NCBI RefSeq assembly: GCF_025200715.1
Contig: NZ_CP104143.1
Span: 1,984,001-2,048,000, forward strand
From: Rhizobium sullae
Lineage (GTDB): Bacteria > Pseudomonadota > Alphaproteobacteria > Rhizobiales > Rhizobiaceae
Direction: 5' to 3'
Length of the DNA stretch: 64,000 nt
The notes beneath the pieces are model-generated. The model was given only the letters and a program-made list of their open reading frames with translations. It searched no databases and was not told the DNA's origin. The translations under genes and the position numbers were made by a program. This document shows, piece after piece, positions 56,178 through 64,000 of this stretch (positions are counted from its first letter, which is position 1; each line of letters starts with the position of its first letter).

Positions 56178-56446
56178 CGCGCCTTCCACCAGGCAATGAG
56201 CTTCCTGCGCTTGCGGAAGCCTATAATGGCGAAGACGACGAGGCTGTCGACAGCGATGGCGCGGGCGACGAGCGGCGGGATGGTTTCGGGCGGCACGCCG
56301 AGTACATTGCCATAGAGCTGGAAGGTCAGATCATGGACCTGGCGCGTCAGCATGAAGATGCCGAAGTTCATGTCATAATAGGAAAGCCAGTACCAGCCGC
56401 CTAGAAAGGCGATCGGGCCCAACCAGAAGACCAGGAACCACTTCAT
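56120..56446 (-). CDS. Small membrane protein, rhizobial type
   Basis: A 108-residue protein starting [20 protein letters not shown]. Two hydrophobic helices (about 3-22 and 62-80) flank a cytoplasmic/periplasmic loop, and the tail is basic and serine-rich. It looks like the alphaproteobacterial DUF6105-type family, though I am not sure of the family number. The start overlaps the stop of a smaller gene upstream (ATGA), and the 3' end overlaps ruvX on the other strand. Confidence 0.8.
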   Translation of the reverse strand: MKWFLVFWLGPIAFLGGWYWLSYYDMNFGIFMLTRQVHDLTFQLYGNVLGVPPETIPPLVARAIAVDSLVVFAIIGFRKRRKLIAWWKARQASKSSDLPSSESLSSAP

Positions 56447-56613
56447 GCGGCCTTCCCTTCATGCCGGCTCAAAGACGCGTCGGGAGTGACCGCCCATGTC
56501 GACAATGCCATGACGCTCAGAACCAGCGCAGGCACGGCGATGTCCAGCGCAAGAATCGCGAAAAACATCATCGCGGCAAAGAGCAGCATCGCTTTGGCAG
56601 CTTTGGTTCCCAT
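56443..56613 (-). CDS. 56-residue membrane protein coupled to the next gene
   Basis: Starts MGTKAAKAMLLFAAMMFFAI; one long or two short transmembrane helices (about 8-42) and a polar tail. Its stop overlaps the start of the 108-residue membrane protein gene (56443-56446, ATGA), so translation is likely coupled and the two proteins may act together. Confidence 0.62.
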   Translation of the reverse strand: MGTKAAKAMLLFAAMMFFAILALDIAVPALVLSVMALSTWAVTPDASLSRHEGKAA

Positions 56614-56733
56614 GATCCCGACAGCTAAGATTTAGACTGCGGATACCCTGTCCCGTCCACTGGCAGGGCGCAATGTAAACCATTCGTTAAGGTTAACGGG
56701 CGGGGGAACGCCTGTGGATAACGCGACGCCGCG

Positions 56734-57390
56734 TCAGCCGTAAACACCGCGAACGATGCGCTTCAGAGCGGTTGCGGCCTTTTCCCAGTCCTTGGCGCTC
56801 TTCAGTGCTAAGCCCGCACACTGGCCGCCTGCAGAAGCCGAGAGCACGAGATGCTGGATCGCGGCGATGAGAATTGCGTTGACGGCGGCGGCATCGATGC
56901 CCTTCGGCGGCGTCAGCGAGCCCTTCATGCGCTCCAGCCATTGCGACAGCGCCTTCGAGCGGGATTCAGCAAGCCGCCTCACCTGCTCGGTATTGTCCGA
57001 GACCTCCCAGGCGACGATACGGCGCATCAGCGGGTCGTCGCGAAGCGCCTCCAGGAAAAGCAGCGCCAGGCGCTCCATGAGATCGCCGTAGGTGAGCAGG
57101 AACATGCCGCCGGCATCTTCCGGGATGCGGTCCCTAACCCAGGTGCCTAGATCGGCGCCGATCGCTTCGACAAGACCGTTCAGGCCGCCGTAATAGCGAT
57201 AGATCAGTTGCTTGTCGCAGCCGGCACGGCGGGCGACCGCATTGATGCCGAAATTCTGGAACCCTTCCTCGGCAAGCAGCGATTTCGCCGCATCCAGAAT
57301 GGCGCGTTCCGTCGCGGCGCGGTCGCGCACCCGCTTTTCCGGCACCGGCGTCGCCAAAGGCGCCTCAGCCGCCGCTTCATCAATCAGCAT
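56734..57390 (-). CDS. TetR/AcrR-family transcriptional regulator
   Basis: A 218-residue protein with an N-terminal helix-turn-helix (AARRAGCDKQLIYRYYGGLN within NAVARRAGCDKQLIYRYYGG, about 50-70) and a C-terminal ligand domain rich in helices. It reads away from the AEC transporter gene that begins 180 bases away, so it probably regulates that gene or itself. The ligand is unknown. Confidence 0.9.
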   Translation of the reverse strand: MLIDEAAAEAPLATPVPEKRVRDRAATERAILDAAKSLLAEEGFQNFGINAVARRAGCDKQLIYRYYGGLNGLVEAIGADLGTWVRDRIPEDAGGMFLLTYGDLMERLALLFLEALRDDPLMRRIVAWEVSDNTEQVRRLAESRSKALSQWLERMKGSLTPPKGIDAAAVNAILIAAIQHLVLSASAGGQCAGLALKSAKDWEKAATALKRIVRGVYG

Positions 57391-57569
57391 TGCTTTTCAA
57401 CCCAACCCTGTCACCCGACGGTGATTAGCAACTCAAGGCGGGACGGACAACGGGCGAGGATGCCTGCGAACCAAAAGCCCTGTGGAGAAAAGCGTTTCCG
57501 CGAGTGCATTTACGGGTTGCGAAGATCCCACCAGCCGGTTAACCGGGGCAAGACGTTCCGGAGCCGCCA

Positions 57570-58505
57570 ATGCTGATAATCTTCGAAAGCATCCTCCCGA
57601 TTTTCCTTCTTGTGGTGCTCGGCGTTGCGCTCCGCCGCAGTCCATTGTTCAACGACAGCCTCTGGCCGGGGCTTGAACAGCTCGGCTACTACATTCTGTT
57701 CCCTTCACTCCTCTTCCTCACGCTCGCGAAAGCCGACTTCTCGGGCATGGAGACGGGCACGATCGGTGCAGTATCGATCCTTGCCATCCTCATCATGTCG
57801 GGACTTGTCTTCGCCCTATGGCCGGTTTTCGCCCGCGCCGGCGTCGGGTCAGCGACCTATTCCTCCCTTTTCCAGACGGCCACACGTTGGAATGCCTTCA
57901 TCGCCCTCGCGATAGCGGAAAAACTCGCGGGGCCTCAGGGACTTGCCATCGTCGCGTTGGTGATGGCGGTCGTCATCATTCCGATCAACCTTATCAATGT
58001 CGGGATGCTGGTGTGGTTCTCAGGCGCTTCGCGCGACTTGCGGATGTTTCTCGTGAAGATCGTGACCAACCCGCTGATCATCGGCTGCGCGCTCGGACTT
58101 CTTGTCAATCTCGCACAAATACCAGTCTATGAGCCGCTGACGGTCACCGTCGACCTGGTTGCCCGGTCCTCCCTTGGGCTTGGACTCATCATGGTCGGTG
58201 CTGGGCTCAGAATTTCCGACGCTCTTCGGCCGCGCTCCGTGGCCCTCGTATCCGTGCTGCTGAAGCTTCTCGCCTTTCCTGCGCTCATGTTCGGTATTGG
58301 TCTCGCCTTCGGCCTCCATGGCCAGCCGCTCGTGATGCTCGCCTTAAGCGCCAGCGTACCGACCGCGATGAACGGCTATGTCCTCGCCAAGCAGATGGGC
58401 GGAGACGCTCCGCTCTACGCTGCGGCCGCAACGATCCAGACCGCGAGCTCGTTCGTGACCATCCCGATCATCCTGACCGGCGCGACCTACGTTGCCGGCG
58501 GATAA
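57570..58505 (+). CDS. AEC (auxin efflux carrier) family transporter
   Basis: A 311-residue inner-membrane protein of about ten helices, starting MLIIFESILPIFLLVVLGVA. The family hallmarks are the two related five-helix halves, NPLIIGCALGLLVNL in the second half and NGYVLAKQMG near the end. Bacterial members export malate or other organic anions. The 3' end overlaps the AidB-like gene on the other strand by 19 bases. Confidence 0.88.
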   Translation: MLIIFESILPIFLLVVLGVALRRSPLFNDSLWPGLEQLGYYILFPSLLFLTLAKADFSGMETGTIGAVSILAILIMSGLVFALWPVFARAGVGSATYSSLFQTATRWNAFIALAIAEKLAGPQGLAIVALVMAVVIIPINLINVGMLVWFSGASRDLRMFLVKIVTNPLIIGCALGLLVNLAQIPVYEPLTVTVDLVARSSLGLGLIMVGAGLRISDALRPRSVALVSVLLKLLAFPALMFGIGLAFGLHGQPLVMLALSASVPTAMNGYVLAKQMGGDAPLYAAAATIQTASSFVTIPIILTGATYVAGG

Positions 58506-60136
58506 AGCAGGTCGACAATATACGTAGCGTCGAAGCGGGAATCGAGCATGCCGTAGGTGGCGCGCCAGCCGCCCGCGAGGCGGGTTTCGATGAAGGCGTC
58601 GGCGATGCGGCCGGCGCCGAGGCGATAGAGTTCGGCTGCAGCGGCGGCGAGCGCCAGTTGTTCCACTAGCAGGCGGGATGCCCCCTCATCCCGTTCGCAG
58701 AGCGCCATTGCCGCACGAAGCACGTCGATCGTCTTCTTGCCGGCCGGGCCGAGATCGCGGGCAAGACCGGTGAATACCGTTTCGAAAAGGTCCTTGCCTC
58801 GCGTCAGCACACGCAGCACGTCGAGCGCCATCACATTGCCGGAGCCTTCCCAGATGGCGTTGACCGGAGCTTCGCGATAGTGGCGAGCGATCGGGCGCTC
58901 CTCGATATAGCCGCTGCCGCCGATGCACTCCATCGCCTCGTAGATCAGCGCAGGCGCGATCTTGCAGCACCAGTATTTCGCAACCGGCGTCATGACGCGG
59001 GCATAGGCCGCCTCTTCCGCATTGCCGCGCGCCTTGTCGAAGGCGTCTGCAAGACGGAAGGACAGAGCCGTCGCGGCAGCGACGTCGAGCGCCATATCGG
59101 CGAGCACGCGGGTCATGATCGGCTGATTGACGAGCATCTTGCCGAAAACGCTGCGGCCGCGGGTGTGGTGCACGGCTTCGGCGAGCGAGGCACGCATGAT
59201 GCCCGACGAGGCCAGCGCGCAATCGAGGCGCGTCAGCGTCACCATATCGAGGATCGTGCGGATGCCGGCATCGGGACCGCCGAGCAGGAAGCCGAAGGTG
59301 TCGTTGAATTCGACTTCCGAGGAAGCATTGGAGCGGTTGCCGACCTTGTCCTTGAGCCGCTGGAACTGCAGGCCGTTGGCGGAGCCGTCCTCAAGCAGGC
59401 GCGGAACCAGAAAGCAGCCCATGCCCTCTTTTGTCTGCGCCAGCATGATGAAGGCATCGCTCATCGGCGCCGACATGAACCATTTGTGGCCCGACAGGCG
59501 GTAGATGCCTTCGCTGACCTTTTCGGCCGCACTCTTGTTGGAGCGGACGTCGGTGCCGCCCTGCTTTTCGGTCATGCCCATGCCGATCGTCACCGCCGAC
59601 TTCTGCATGGCCGGCTTGTTCGAAGAATCGTATTTGCGCGAGAGAATCTTCGGCGCCCAATCCTTCTGCACGGCAGGCGATGCGGAGAGTGCCGCCACCG
59701 AAGCGCTTGTCATCGTCAGCGGGCAAAGGTGGCCGGCTTCGAGCTGGGCGGTCAGATAAAAGCGGGCGGCGCGAATCTTGTGCGCCTGATCCTTTGCGTC
59801 GGCATCGGCCTGCGGATCCCAGACGGACGAATGCAGGCCGACGGACATCGAGCGGCGCATCAGCGCATGCCATGCGGGGTGAAACTCGACGACATCCAGG
59901 CGCTCGCCGCGCGGACCATGGGTACGAAGCTGCGGCGTTCCCTGATTTGCCATGCGCGCCAGTTCCTGCGCCTCCGGCGAGGTCACATAGCGGCCCATAT
60001 TTTCCAGGTCCTCGCGCGTGCCGCGCGGCAGCGCCGCCGTCAGGTCGACGATCAGCGGATCGGACCGGTAGGCATTGATGCCGGACCAGAGGCTTGGCTG
60101 GTTCAGTTCGGCGAGTTTTTCTTCAGCGGATGTCAT
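58487..60136 (-). CDS. AidB-like acyl-CoA dehydrogenase family protein
   Basis: A 549-residue FAD enzyme, longer than ordinary acyl-CoA dehydrogenases because of an N-terminal extension and a C-terminal domain, as in AidB. The FAD/substrate segments GMGMTEKQGGTDVRSN and GHKWFMSAPMSDAF, and MECIGGSGYIEE with the active region, are present. AidB in E. coli is part of the adaptive response to alkylation. No ada gene is adjacent, and stress use is an inference from homology. Confidence 0.9.
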   Translation of the reverse strand: MTSAEEKLAELNQPSLWSGINAYRSDPLIVDLTAALPRGTREDLENMGRYVTSPEAQELARMANQGTPQLRTHGPRGERLDVVEFHPAWHALMRRSMSVGLHSSVWDPQADADAKDQAHKIRAARFYLTAQLEAGHLCPLTMTSASVAALSASPAVQKDWAPKILSRKYDSSNKPAMQKSAVTIGMGMTEKQGGTDVRSNKSAAEKVSEGIYRLSGHKWFMSAPMSDAFIMLAQTKEGMGCFLVPRLLEDGSANGLQFQRLKDKVGNRSNASSEVEFNDTFGFLLGGPDAGIRTILDMVTLTRLDCALASSGIMRASLAEAVHHTRGRSVFGKMLVNQPIMTRVLADMALDVAAATALSFRLADAFDKARGNAEEAAYARVMTPVAKYWCCKIAPALIYEAMECIGGSGYIEERPIARHYREAPVNAIWEGSGNVMALDVLRVLTRGKDLFETVFTGLARDLGPAGKKTIDVLRAAMALCERDEGASRLLVEQLALAAAAAELYRLGAGRIADAFIETRLAGGWRATYGMLDSRFDATYIVDLLYPPAT

Positions 60137-60315
60137 GAGTCGCTTCTAGTGCAAGAGGCAGGCAAAGGGAAACCGGAAGTTTAAGCATTTCCGCCTCCAG
60201 CTCTAATGGATTTGGGGCAAAATTGCATGGGGACATAAGCCTTTGCCCACAGCACATGCTTGCCCCTCACCTCTCCACTCTTTATAGAGCGCGTGACACA
60301 GCAAGAGGCAGGTTC

Positions 60316-61257
60316 ATGGTCTTCTTTCCCCACCGCCACCTCATCGGCATCAAAGGCCTCACGGAGCAGGATATCACCTATTTGCTCGACAAGGCGGACG
60401 AGGCCGTCAAGATCAGCCGGCAGCGCGAAAAGAAGACGTCGACGCTGAGAGGTCTGACGCAGATCAACCTCTTCTTCGAAGCCTCGACTCGGACCCAATC
60501 CTCCTTCGAACTTGCCGGAAAGCGCCTCGGCGCCGACGTGATGAACATGTCGGTCGGCAATTCCTCGGTGAAGAAGGGGGAAACGCTGATCGACACCGCG
60601 ATGACGCTGAATGCGATGCGGCCGGATGTGCTCGTCATCCGCCATTCGAGCGCCGGTGCCGCGGCACTGCTGGCGCAGAAGGTTTCCTGCTCCGTGGTCA
60701 ATGCCGGCGACGGACAGCACGAGCATCCTACGCAGGCACTGCTCGACGCCCTGACGATCCGGCGCGCCAAGGGCAAGCTGTCGCGCATCATCGTCGCGAT
60801 TTGCGGCGACGTGCTCCATTCACGGGTGGCGCGCTCGAACATCCTGCTTCTGAACGCCATGGGCGCGCGGGTACGCGTCGTCGCACCGGCGACGCTGCTT
60901 CCGGCCGGCATTGCGGAGATGGGCGTCGAGGTCTTCCACTCGATGAAGGAAGGACTGAAGGACGTCGACGTGGTGATGATGCTGCGCCTGCAGCGCGAGC
61001 GGATGTCCGGTGCCTTCGTGCCTTCGGTGCGCGAATACTTCCATTTCTACGGTCTGGATGCGGAAACGCTGAAGGCCGCCAAGGACGATGCGATGGTGAT
61101 GCATCCGGGACCGATGAACCGCGGGGTGGAAATCTCCTCCGAAGTGGCGGACGGACCGCAGAGCGTGATTGCCGAACAGGTAGAAATGGGGGTCGCTGTG
61201 CGCATGGCGGTGATGGAGACTTTGCTTGTGTCTCAGAACCGGGGGCCGCGCGCATGA
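60316..61257 (+). CDS. pyrB: Aspartate carbamoyltransferase catalytic subunit
   Basis: A 313-residue enzyme that makes carbamoyl-aspartate, the committed step in pyrimidine synthesis. I use the ATG at 60316 ([20 protein letters not shown]); the frame extends upstream without a ribosome site. The carbamoyl-phosphate loop STRTQSSFE and the HPTQALLD motif are present. It overlaps the dihydroorotase-like gene by ATGA at 61254-61257, as in Pseudomonas pyrB-pyrC', where the two products form a dodecamer. Confidence 0.95.
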   Translation: MVFFPHRHLIGIKGLTEQDITYLLDKADEAVKISRQREKKTSTLRGLTQINLFFEASTRTQSSFELAGKRLGADVMNMSVGNSSVKKGETLIDTAMTLNAMRPDVLVIRHSSAGAAALLAQKVSCSVVNAGDGQHEHPTQALLDALTIRRAKGKLSRIIVAICGDVLHSRVARSNILLLNAMGARVRVVAPATLLPAGIAEMGVEVFHSMKEGLKDVDVVMMLRLQRERMSGAFVPSVREYFHFYGLDAETLKAAKDDAMVMHPGPMNRGVEISSEVADGPQSVIAEQVEMGVAVRMAVMETLLVSQNRGPRA

Positions 61258-62543
61258 CGAACTCGATCGTTCTCAAGAATGTCCGCATCATCGATCCTTC
61301 GCGCAATCTCGATGAGATCGGAACGATCATCGTCAAGGACGGCATGATTGCTGCTGCCGGAAAGGATGCCCAAAACCAGGGGGCGCCGGAAGGCGCCGCG
61401 GTTCGCGAATGCAGCGGCCTCGTCGCAACGCCGGGCCTGGTCGATGCATGCGTCAATATCGGCGAGCCGGGCGCCGAACATCGCGAGACGATCGCTTCGG
61501 CAAGCCGGGCGGCAGCGGCAGGCGGTGTCACCTCGATCATCATGATGCCGGACACCGATCCTGTCATCGACGACATCGCCCTCGTTGAATTTGTCAAGAA
61601 GACGGCGAGAGACACGGCGCTTGTCAACGTCTACCCGGCAGCGGCGATCACCAAGCATCTGGCCGGCGAGGAGATGACCGAGATCGGCCTCTTGATGGAA
61701 GCCGGTGCCGTTGCCTTCACGGACGGCCGCTCCAGCGTGCACGACACGCAGGTGCTGCGGCGGGTCATGACCTATGCGCGGGAATTCGGCGCCGTCATCT
61801 CCTGCGAGACACGCGACAAATATCTCGGCGCGACAGGCGTCATGCACGAAGGATTGCTTGCGAGCTGGCTCGGTCTCGGGGGCATTCCGAAGGAAGCGGA
61901 ACTCATTCCTCTTGAACGAGACCTTCGCATCGCGCAGCTGACGCGCGGCACGTATCATGCGGCGATGATTTCGGTGCCGGAATCGGTGGAGGCGATCGAG
62001 CTTGCGAAGCGTCGCGGCGCCAAGGTCACCTGCGGCATCTCGATCAACAACCTGGCGCTCAACGAAAACGACATCGGCGAATACCGCACCTTCTTCAAGC
62101 TCTATCCGCCGCTGCGGGCCGAAGACGACCGCGTGGCGATGGTGGAAGCGTTGGCGAGAGGCGCGATCGACATCATCGTTTCCTCGCATGACCCGCAGGA
62201 TGTCGATACCAAGCGCCTGCCCTTCAGCGAAGCGGCCGACGGCGCGATCGGCCTCGAAACCATGCTTGCGGCCGCCTTGCGCCTCCACCACAGCGGCCAA
62301 GTGAGCCTGATGCGGCTGATCGATGCGATGTCGACGCGCCCTGCGCAGATCTTCGGCCTCGATGCCGGAACGCTGAAGCGGGGAGCAAAAGCCGATATCG
62401 CGCTGATCGATCTCGACGAGCCTTGGCTTGTCTCGGAAGACATGCTTCTCTCGCGTTCGAAGAACACGCCTTTCGAGGATGCACGCTTCAGCGGACGGGC
62501 TGTCGCGACCTATGTCGCGGGACAGTGCGTGCATTCTCTTTAA
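61254..62543 (+). CDS. pyrC': Inactive dihydroorotase-like subunit (PyrC')
   Basis: A 429-residue amidohydrolase-fold protein of the class I dihydroorotase family that appears catalytically dead. Where active enzymes have the metal motif HxH the sequence has Cys66-Val-Asn68 ([11 protein letters not shown]). The second His position is in SCETRDKYL rather than HxED, the third region reads YHAAMIS, and the Asp at the end is Ser ([10 protein letters not shown]). Such proteins are known from Pseudomonas as structural partners of PyrB. A separate functional PyrC must be elsewhere. It is ATGA-coupled to pyrB. Confidence 0.88.
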   Translation: MTNSIVLKNVRIIDPSRNLDEIGTIIVKDGMIAAAGKDAQNQGAPEGAAVRECSGLVATPGLVDACVNIGEPGAEHRETIASASRAAAAGGVTSIIMMPDTDPVIDDIALVEFVKKTARDTALVNVYPAAAITKHLAGEEMTEIGLLMEAGAVAFTDGRSSVHDTQVLRRVMTYAREFGAVISCETRDKYLGATGVMHEGLLASWLGLGGIPKEAELIPLERDLRIAQLTRGTYHAAMISVPESVEAIELAKRRGAKVTCGISINNLALNENDIGEYRTFFKLYPPLRAEDDRVAMVEALARGAIDIIVSSHDPQDVDTKRLPFSEAADGAIGLETMLAAALRLHHSGQVSLMRLIDAMSTRPAQIFGLDAGTLKRGAKADIALIDLDEPWLVSEDMLLSRSKNTPFEDARFSGRAVATYVAGQCVHSL

Positions 62544-62566
62544 GAACAGGGGTCCGGGAGGGGACG

Positions 62567-63187
62567 ATGATATCCGATCTTACCACTTGGCAGATTACGC
62601 TGCCGCTGGCGCTCGCGGCGGCCGTCATCGGCTACCTTCTGGGCTCCATCCCCTTCGGCCTTGTCCTGACGCGGGCGTCCGGGCTCGGTGACGTGCGCAA
62701 CATCGGCTCGGGCAACATTGGTGCAACGAACGTATTGCGTACCGGCAACAAGAAGCTTGCGGCAGCGACGCTTCTGCTCGATGCGCTGAAGGCCTCCGTC
62801 GCTGCCTGGATCATGACCTATTTTGCTGGTGAGGAAGCGGGCATCATTGCCGGCTTCTTTGCTTTTATCGGCCACCTCTTCCCGGTCTGGATCGGTTTCA
62901 AGGGTGGTAAGGGCGTTGCGACATACATCGGCACGCTGCTCGGCATCGCACCGGTCATGGTCCTCCTTTTCGGCGCCGTATGGCTCGCGGTTGCCTTTTC
63001 GACGCGTTATTCCTCGTTGTCGGCGCTGGTTGCGATGCTAGTCATTCCGGTTGCATTGTGGATGTTAGGGGCCGAGAAGGTTGCAGCTGTCATGGCGATC
63101 ATGTCGGCCATCTCCTATTACAGGCACAAGGCCAACATCTCCCGCCTGCTGAGCGGGACGGAAAGCAAGATCGGGGCGAAGGGATAA
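62567..63187 (+). CDS. plsY: Glycerol-3-phosphate acyltransferase PlsY
   Basis: A 206-residue membrane enzyme that acylates glycerol-3-phosphate with acyl-phosphate, the first step of phospholipid synthesis. I choose the ATG at 62567 ([20 protein letters not shown]) with GGGAGGGG upstream. The family motifs [22 protein letters not shown] and [13 protein letters not shown] lie between about seven hydrophobic helices. It follows the pyrBC' pair by 23 bases. Confidence 0.95.
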   Translation: MISDLTTWQITLPLALAAAVIGYLLGSIPFGLVLTRASGLGDVRNIGSGNIGATNVLRTGNKKLAAATLLLDALKASVAAWIMTYFAGEEAGIIAGFFAFIGHLFPVWIGFKGGKGVATYIGTLLGIAPVMVLLFGAVWLAVAFSTRYSSLSALVAMLVIPVALWMLGAEKVAAVMAIMSAISYYRHKANISRLLSGTESKIGAKG

Positions 63188-63188
63188 G

Positions 63189-63554
63189 ATGGACGCGGCA
63201 AGCGCAAGGCCACAGGGACTTGCGCTGACGGAACGGCAACGGATTTGCCCGGCTGAGGCTGATCCGCTCCGACAAGGTCGGTCCCGCCACCTTTCGCGAT
63301 CTTATCAATCATTTCGGCTCAGCGGAAACGGCGCTTTCGATGCTGCCTGCCCTTTCCTCGCGTGGCGGCGCGACGCCCGAAGATGTGGTCGAGACGCTAG
63401 CACCGCTGTCGCAGCTCGATCTTTTTTCGGCACCGGTTGCCGGCATACTGGGCTCTCCGCCTCGGCGGTTTATCTCGTTCTGCTCGAGCTCGATATCCCC
63501 GGAAGGCGGCACCGGCATCCCGGCGGCCTCGTCTCCCTTGCGATGGGTGACTAA
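63189..63554 (+). pseudogene. dprA: dprA remnant: N-terminal and C-terminal ends with the DNA-binding core deleted
   Basis: The 5' part reads [18 protein letters not shown], then after one extra T near 63243 [20 protein letters not shown] and [20 protein letters not shown]. At about residue 75 it jumps to [17 protein letters not shown], the C-terminal linker of DprA. It then ends in another frame with [20 protein letters not shown] and [10 protein letters not shown], the DprA winged-helix tail. The Rossmann core (about 250 residues) that binds ssDNA and RecA is missing. Two frameshifts and a large deletion rule out function. It lies one base past plsY. Confidence 0.85.
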
Positions 63555-63559
63555 GCCTC

Positions 63560-63667
63560 TTACATGCGGTTGTGAAGTTCGCCGGCCTCGACATAGGCCA
63601 TTTCCAAGAGATAGCAGAGCATATCCGCCTTTTCCTTTTCGGCGACCTGGCGCAGCTCGGCAAGCAT
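63560..63667 (-). CDS. Short conserved-looking protein, convergent with dprA
   Basis: A 35-residue frame ([20 protein letters not shown] ... LHNRM) that ends five bases past the dprA remnant. The sequence is helical and protein-like. In-frame codons continue upstream to a TTG at 63712, which would give 50 residues ([20 protein letters not shown]). The true start is not clear, and there is no strong ribosome site. Confidence 0.35.
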   Translation of the reverse strand: MLAELRQVAEKEKADMLCYLLEMAYVEAGELHNRM

Positions 63668-63878
63668 CTGACCACACTTGAAAAGCGATAACTCAAATAT
63701 CGTAAATTGCAATGCGTTTATAATCGCCCGCTGGTAGTATCGCGTTGCAACGCCTAAAATTCAGCAAACCCCTTGACCGGAACGATTTCCCTGTCCATGT
63801 CGGGGGGCCGGTATTCTTCGAGCGGCAAGTATTACGCTCTCCTCCTCGCCGGGCGCGGTAGTTTTTTAGAGAATCATG

Positions 63879-64000
63879 ATGAATGTTGTAGTGGTGGAAT
63901 CGCCTGCCAAGGCCAAGACGATCAACAAGTATCTGGGCCCCGGATACAAGGTGCTCGCCTCCTTCGGCCATGTTCGCGATCTGCCTGCCAAGGACGGCTC
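63879..64000 (+). CDS. topA: DNA topoisomerase I (5' end only)
   Basis: The frame [20 protein letters not shown], then [19 protein letters not shown], is the conserved TOPRIM start of bacterial topoisomerase I. An in-frame ATG three bases upstream (63876) is also possible. Only about 40 codons are in the window; the gene continues past 64000. DprA-TopA adjacency is common in bacteria. Confidence 0.95.
   Translation, partial: MNVVVVESPAKAKTINKYLGPGYKVLASFGHVRDLPAKDG

Noticed and set aside
58880-60184. 434-residue plus-strand frame opposite the AidB-like gene
   Set aside because: It is an antisense shadow rich in Arg/His/Asp with no motif; the minus-strand gene has clear family signatures.

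Overview
The window is chromosomal DNA from an alphaproteobacterium of the Rhizobiales, most likely a Rhizobiaceae member close to Sinorhizobium/Ensifer. This is inferred from several things: the order and sequence style of the rpoBC, EF-Tu, rne, accBC, gatCAB and pyrBC genes; a bacterial NDUFA12 homologue; an acidic insertion inside the S1 domain of RNase E; and two matches to the EcfG/RpoE2 stress promoter consensus (GGAAC-N16-CGTT type). No rRNA, CRISPR array or intact phage is visible.

Layout. 1-12.6 kb (minus strand): transcription and translation core, read trnW-secE-nusG-rplK-rplA-rplJ-rplL-rpoB-rpoC, with an L10-type leader and strong hairpins between rplL/rpoB and rpoB/rpoC. 12.6-15.5 kb: an NAD-dependent epimerase, a frameshifted HigA antitoxin and a truncated group II intron separate tuf from trnW/secE. 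15.6-18.9 kb: small membrane and exported proteins, trnG, trnY, rlmB and trnT. 18.9-25.1 kb: an accessory region beside trnT made of short orphan genes: a PH-domain protein, a split MNT/HEPN toxin-antitoxin-like gene, and small proteins, two of whose transcription units carry EcfG-like promoters. 25.1-33.8 kb: nadK, an IS630 remnant, a LysR/MFS pair, an ABC exporter, a DUF1902 gene, an aminoglycoside phosphotransferase and prfB with its programmed frameshift. 33.8-41.3 kb: cell-wall and RNA genes mrcA, amiC and rne. 41.3-54.9 kb: aminotransferase, DsbA-like protein, aroQ-accB-accC-aat, a DUF2155 protein, an NDUFA12-like protein, GNATs, gatB, a YjhX-type toxin, gatA and gatC. 54.9-64 kb: UPF0173 hydrolase, ruvX, TetR/AEC transporter, AidB-like acyl-CoA dehydrogenase, pyrB with a metal-ligand-less dihydroorotase homologue, plsY, a collapsed dprA and the start of topA.

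Most genes are ordinary housekeeping. The striking theme is gene decay. higA, the MNT-HEPN gene, a GNAT, a DUF559 protein, an IS630 transposase and dprA are all broken by single-base indels, nonsense codons or internal deletions, and a DUF1902 gene has an odd N-terminus. These sit mostly among toxin-antitoxin, mobile and competence functions. The points most worth following up are the inactive dihydroorotase partner of PyrB, the TGATG-coupled split MNT/HEPN gene, the intron scar directly after the tuf terminator and the EcfG-linked small-protein genes.
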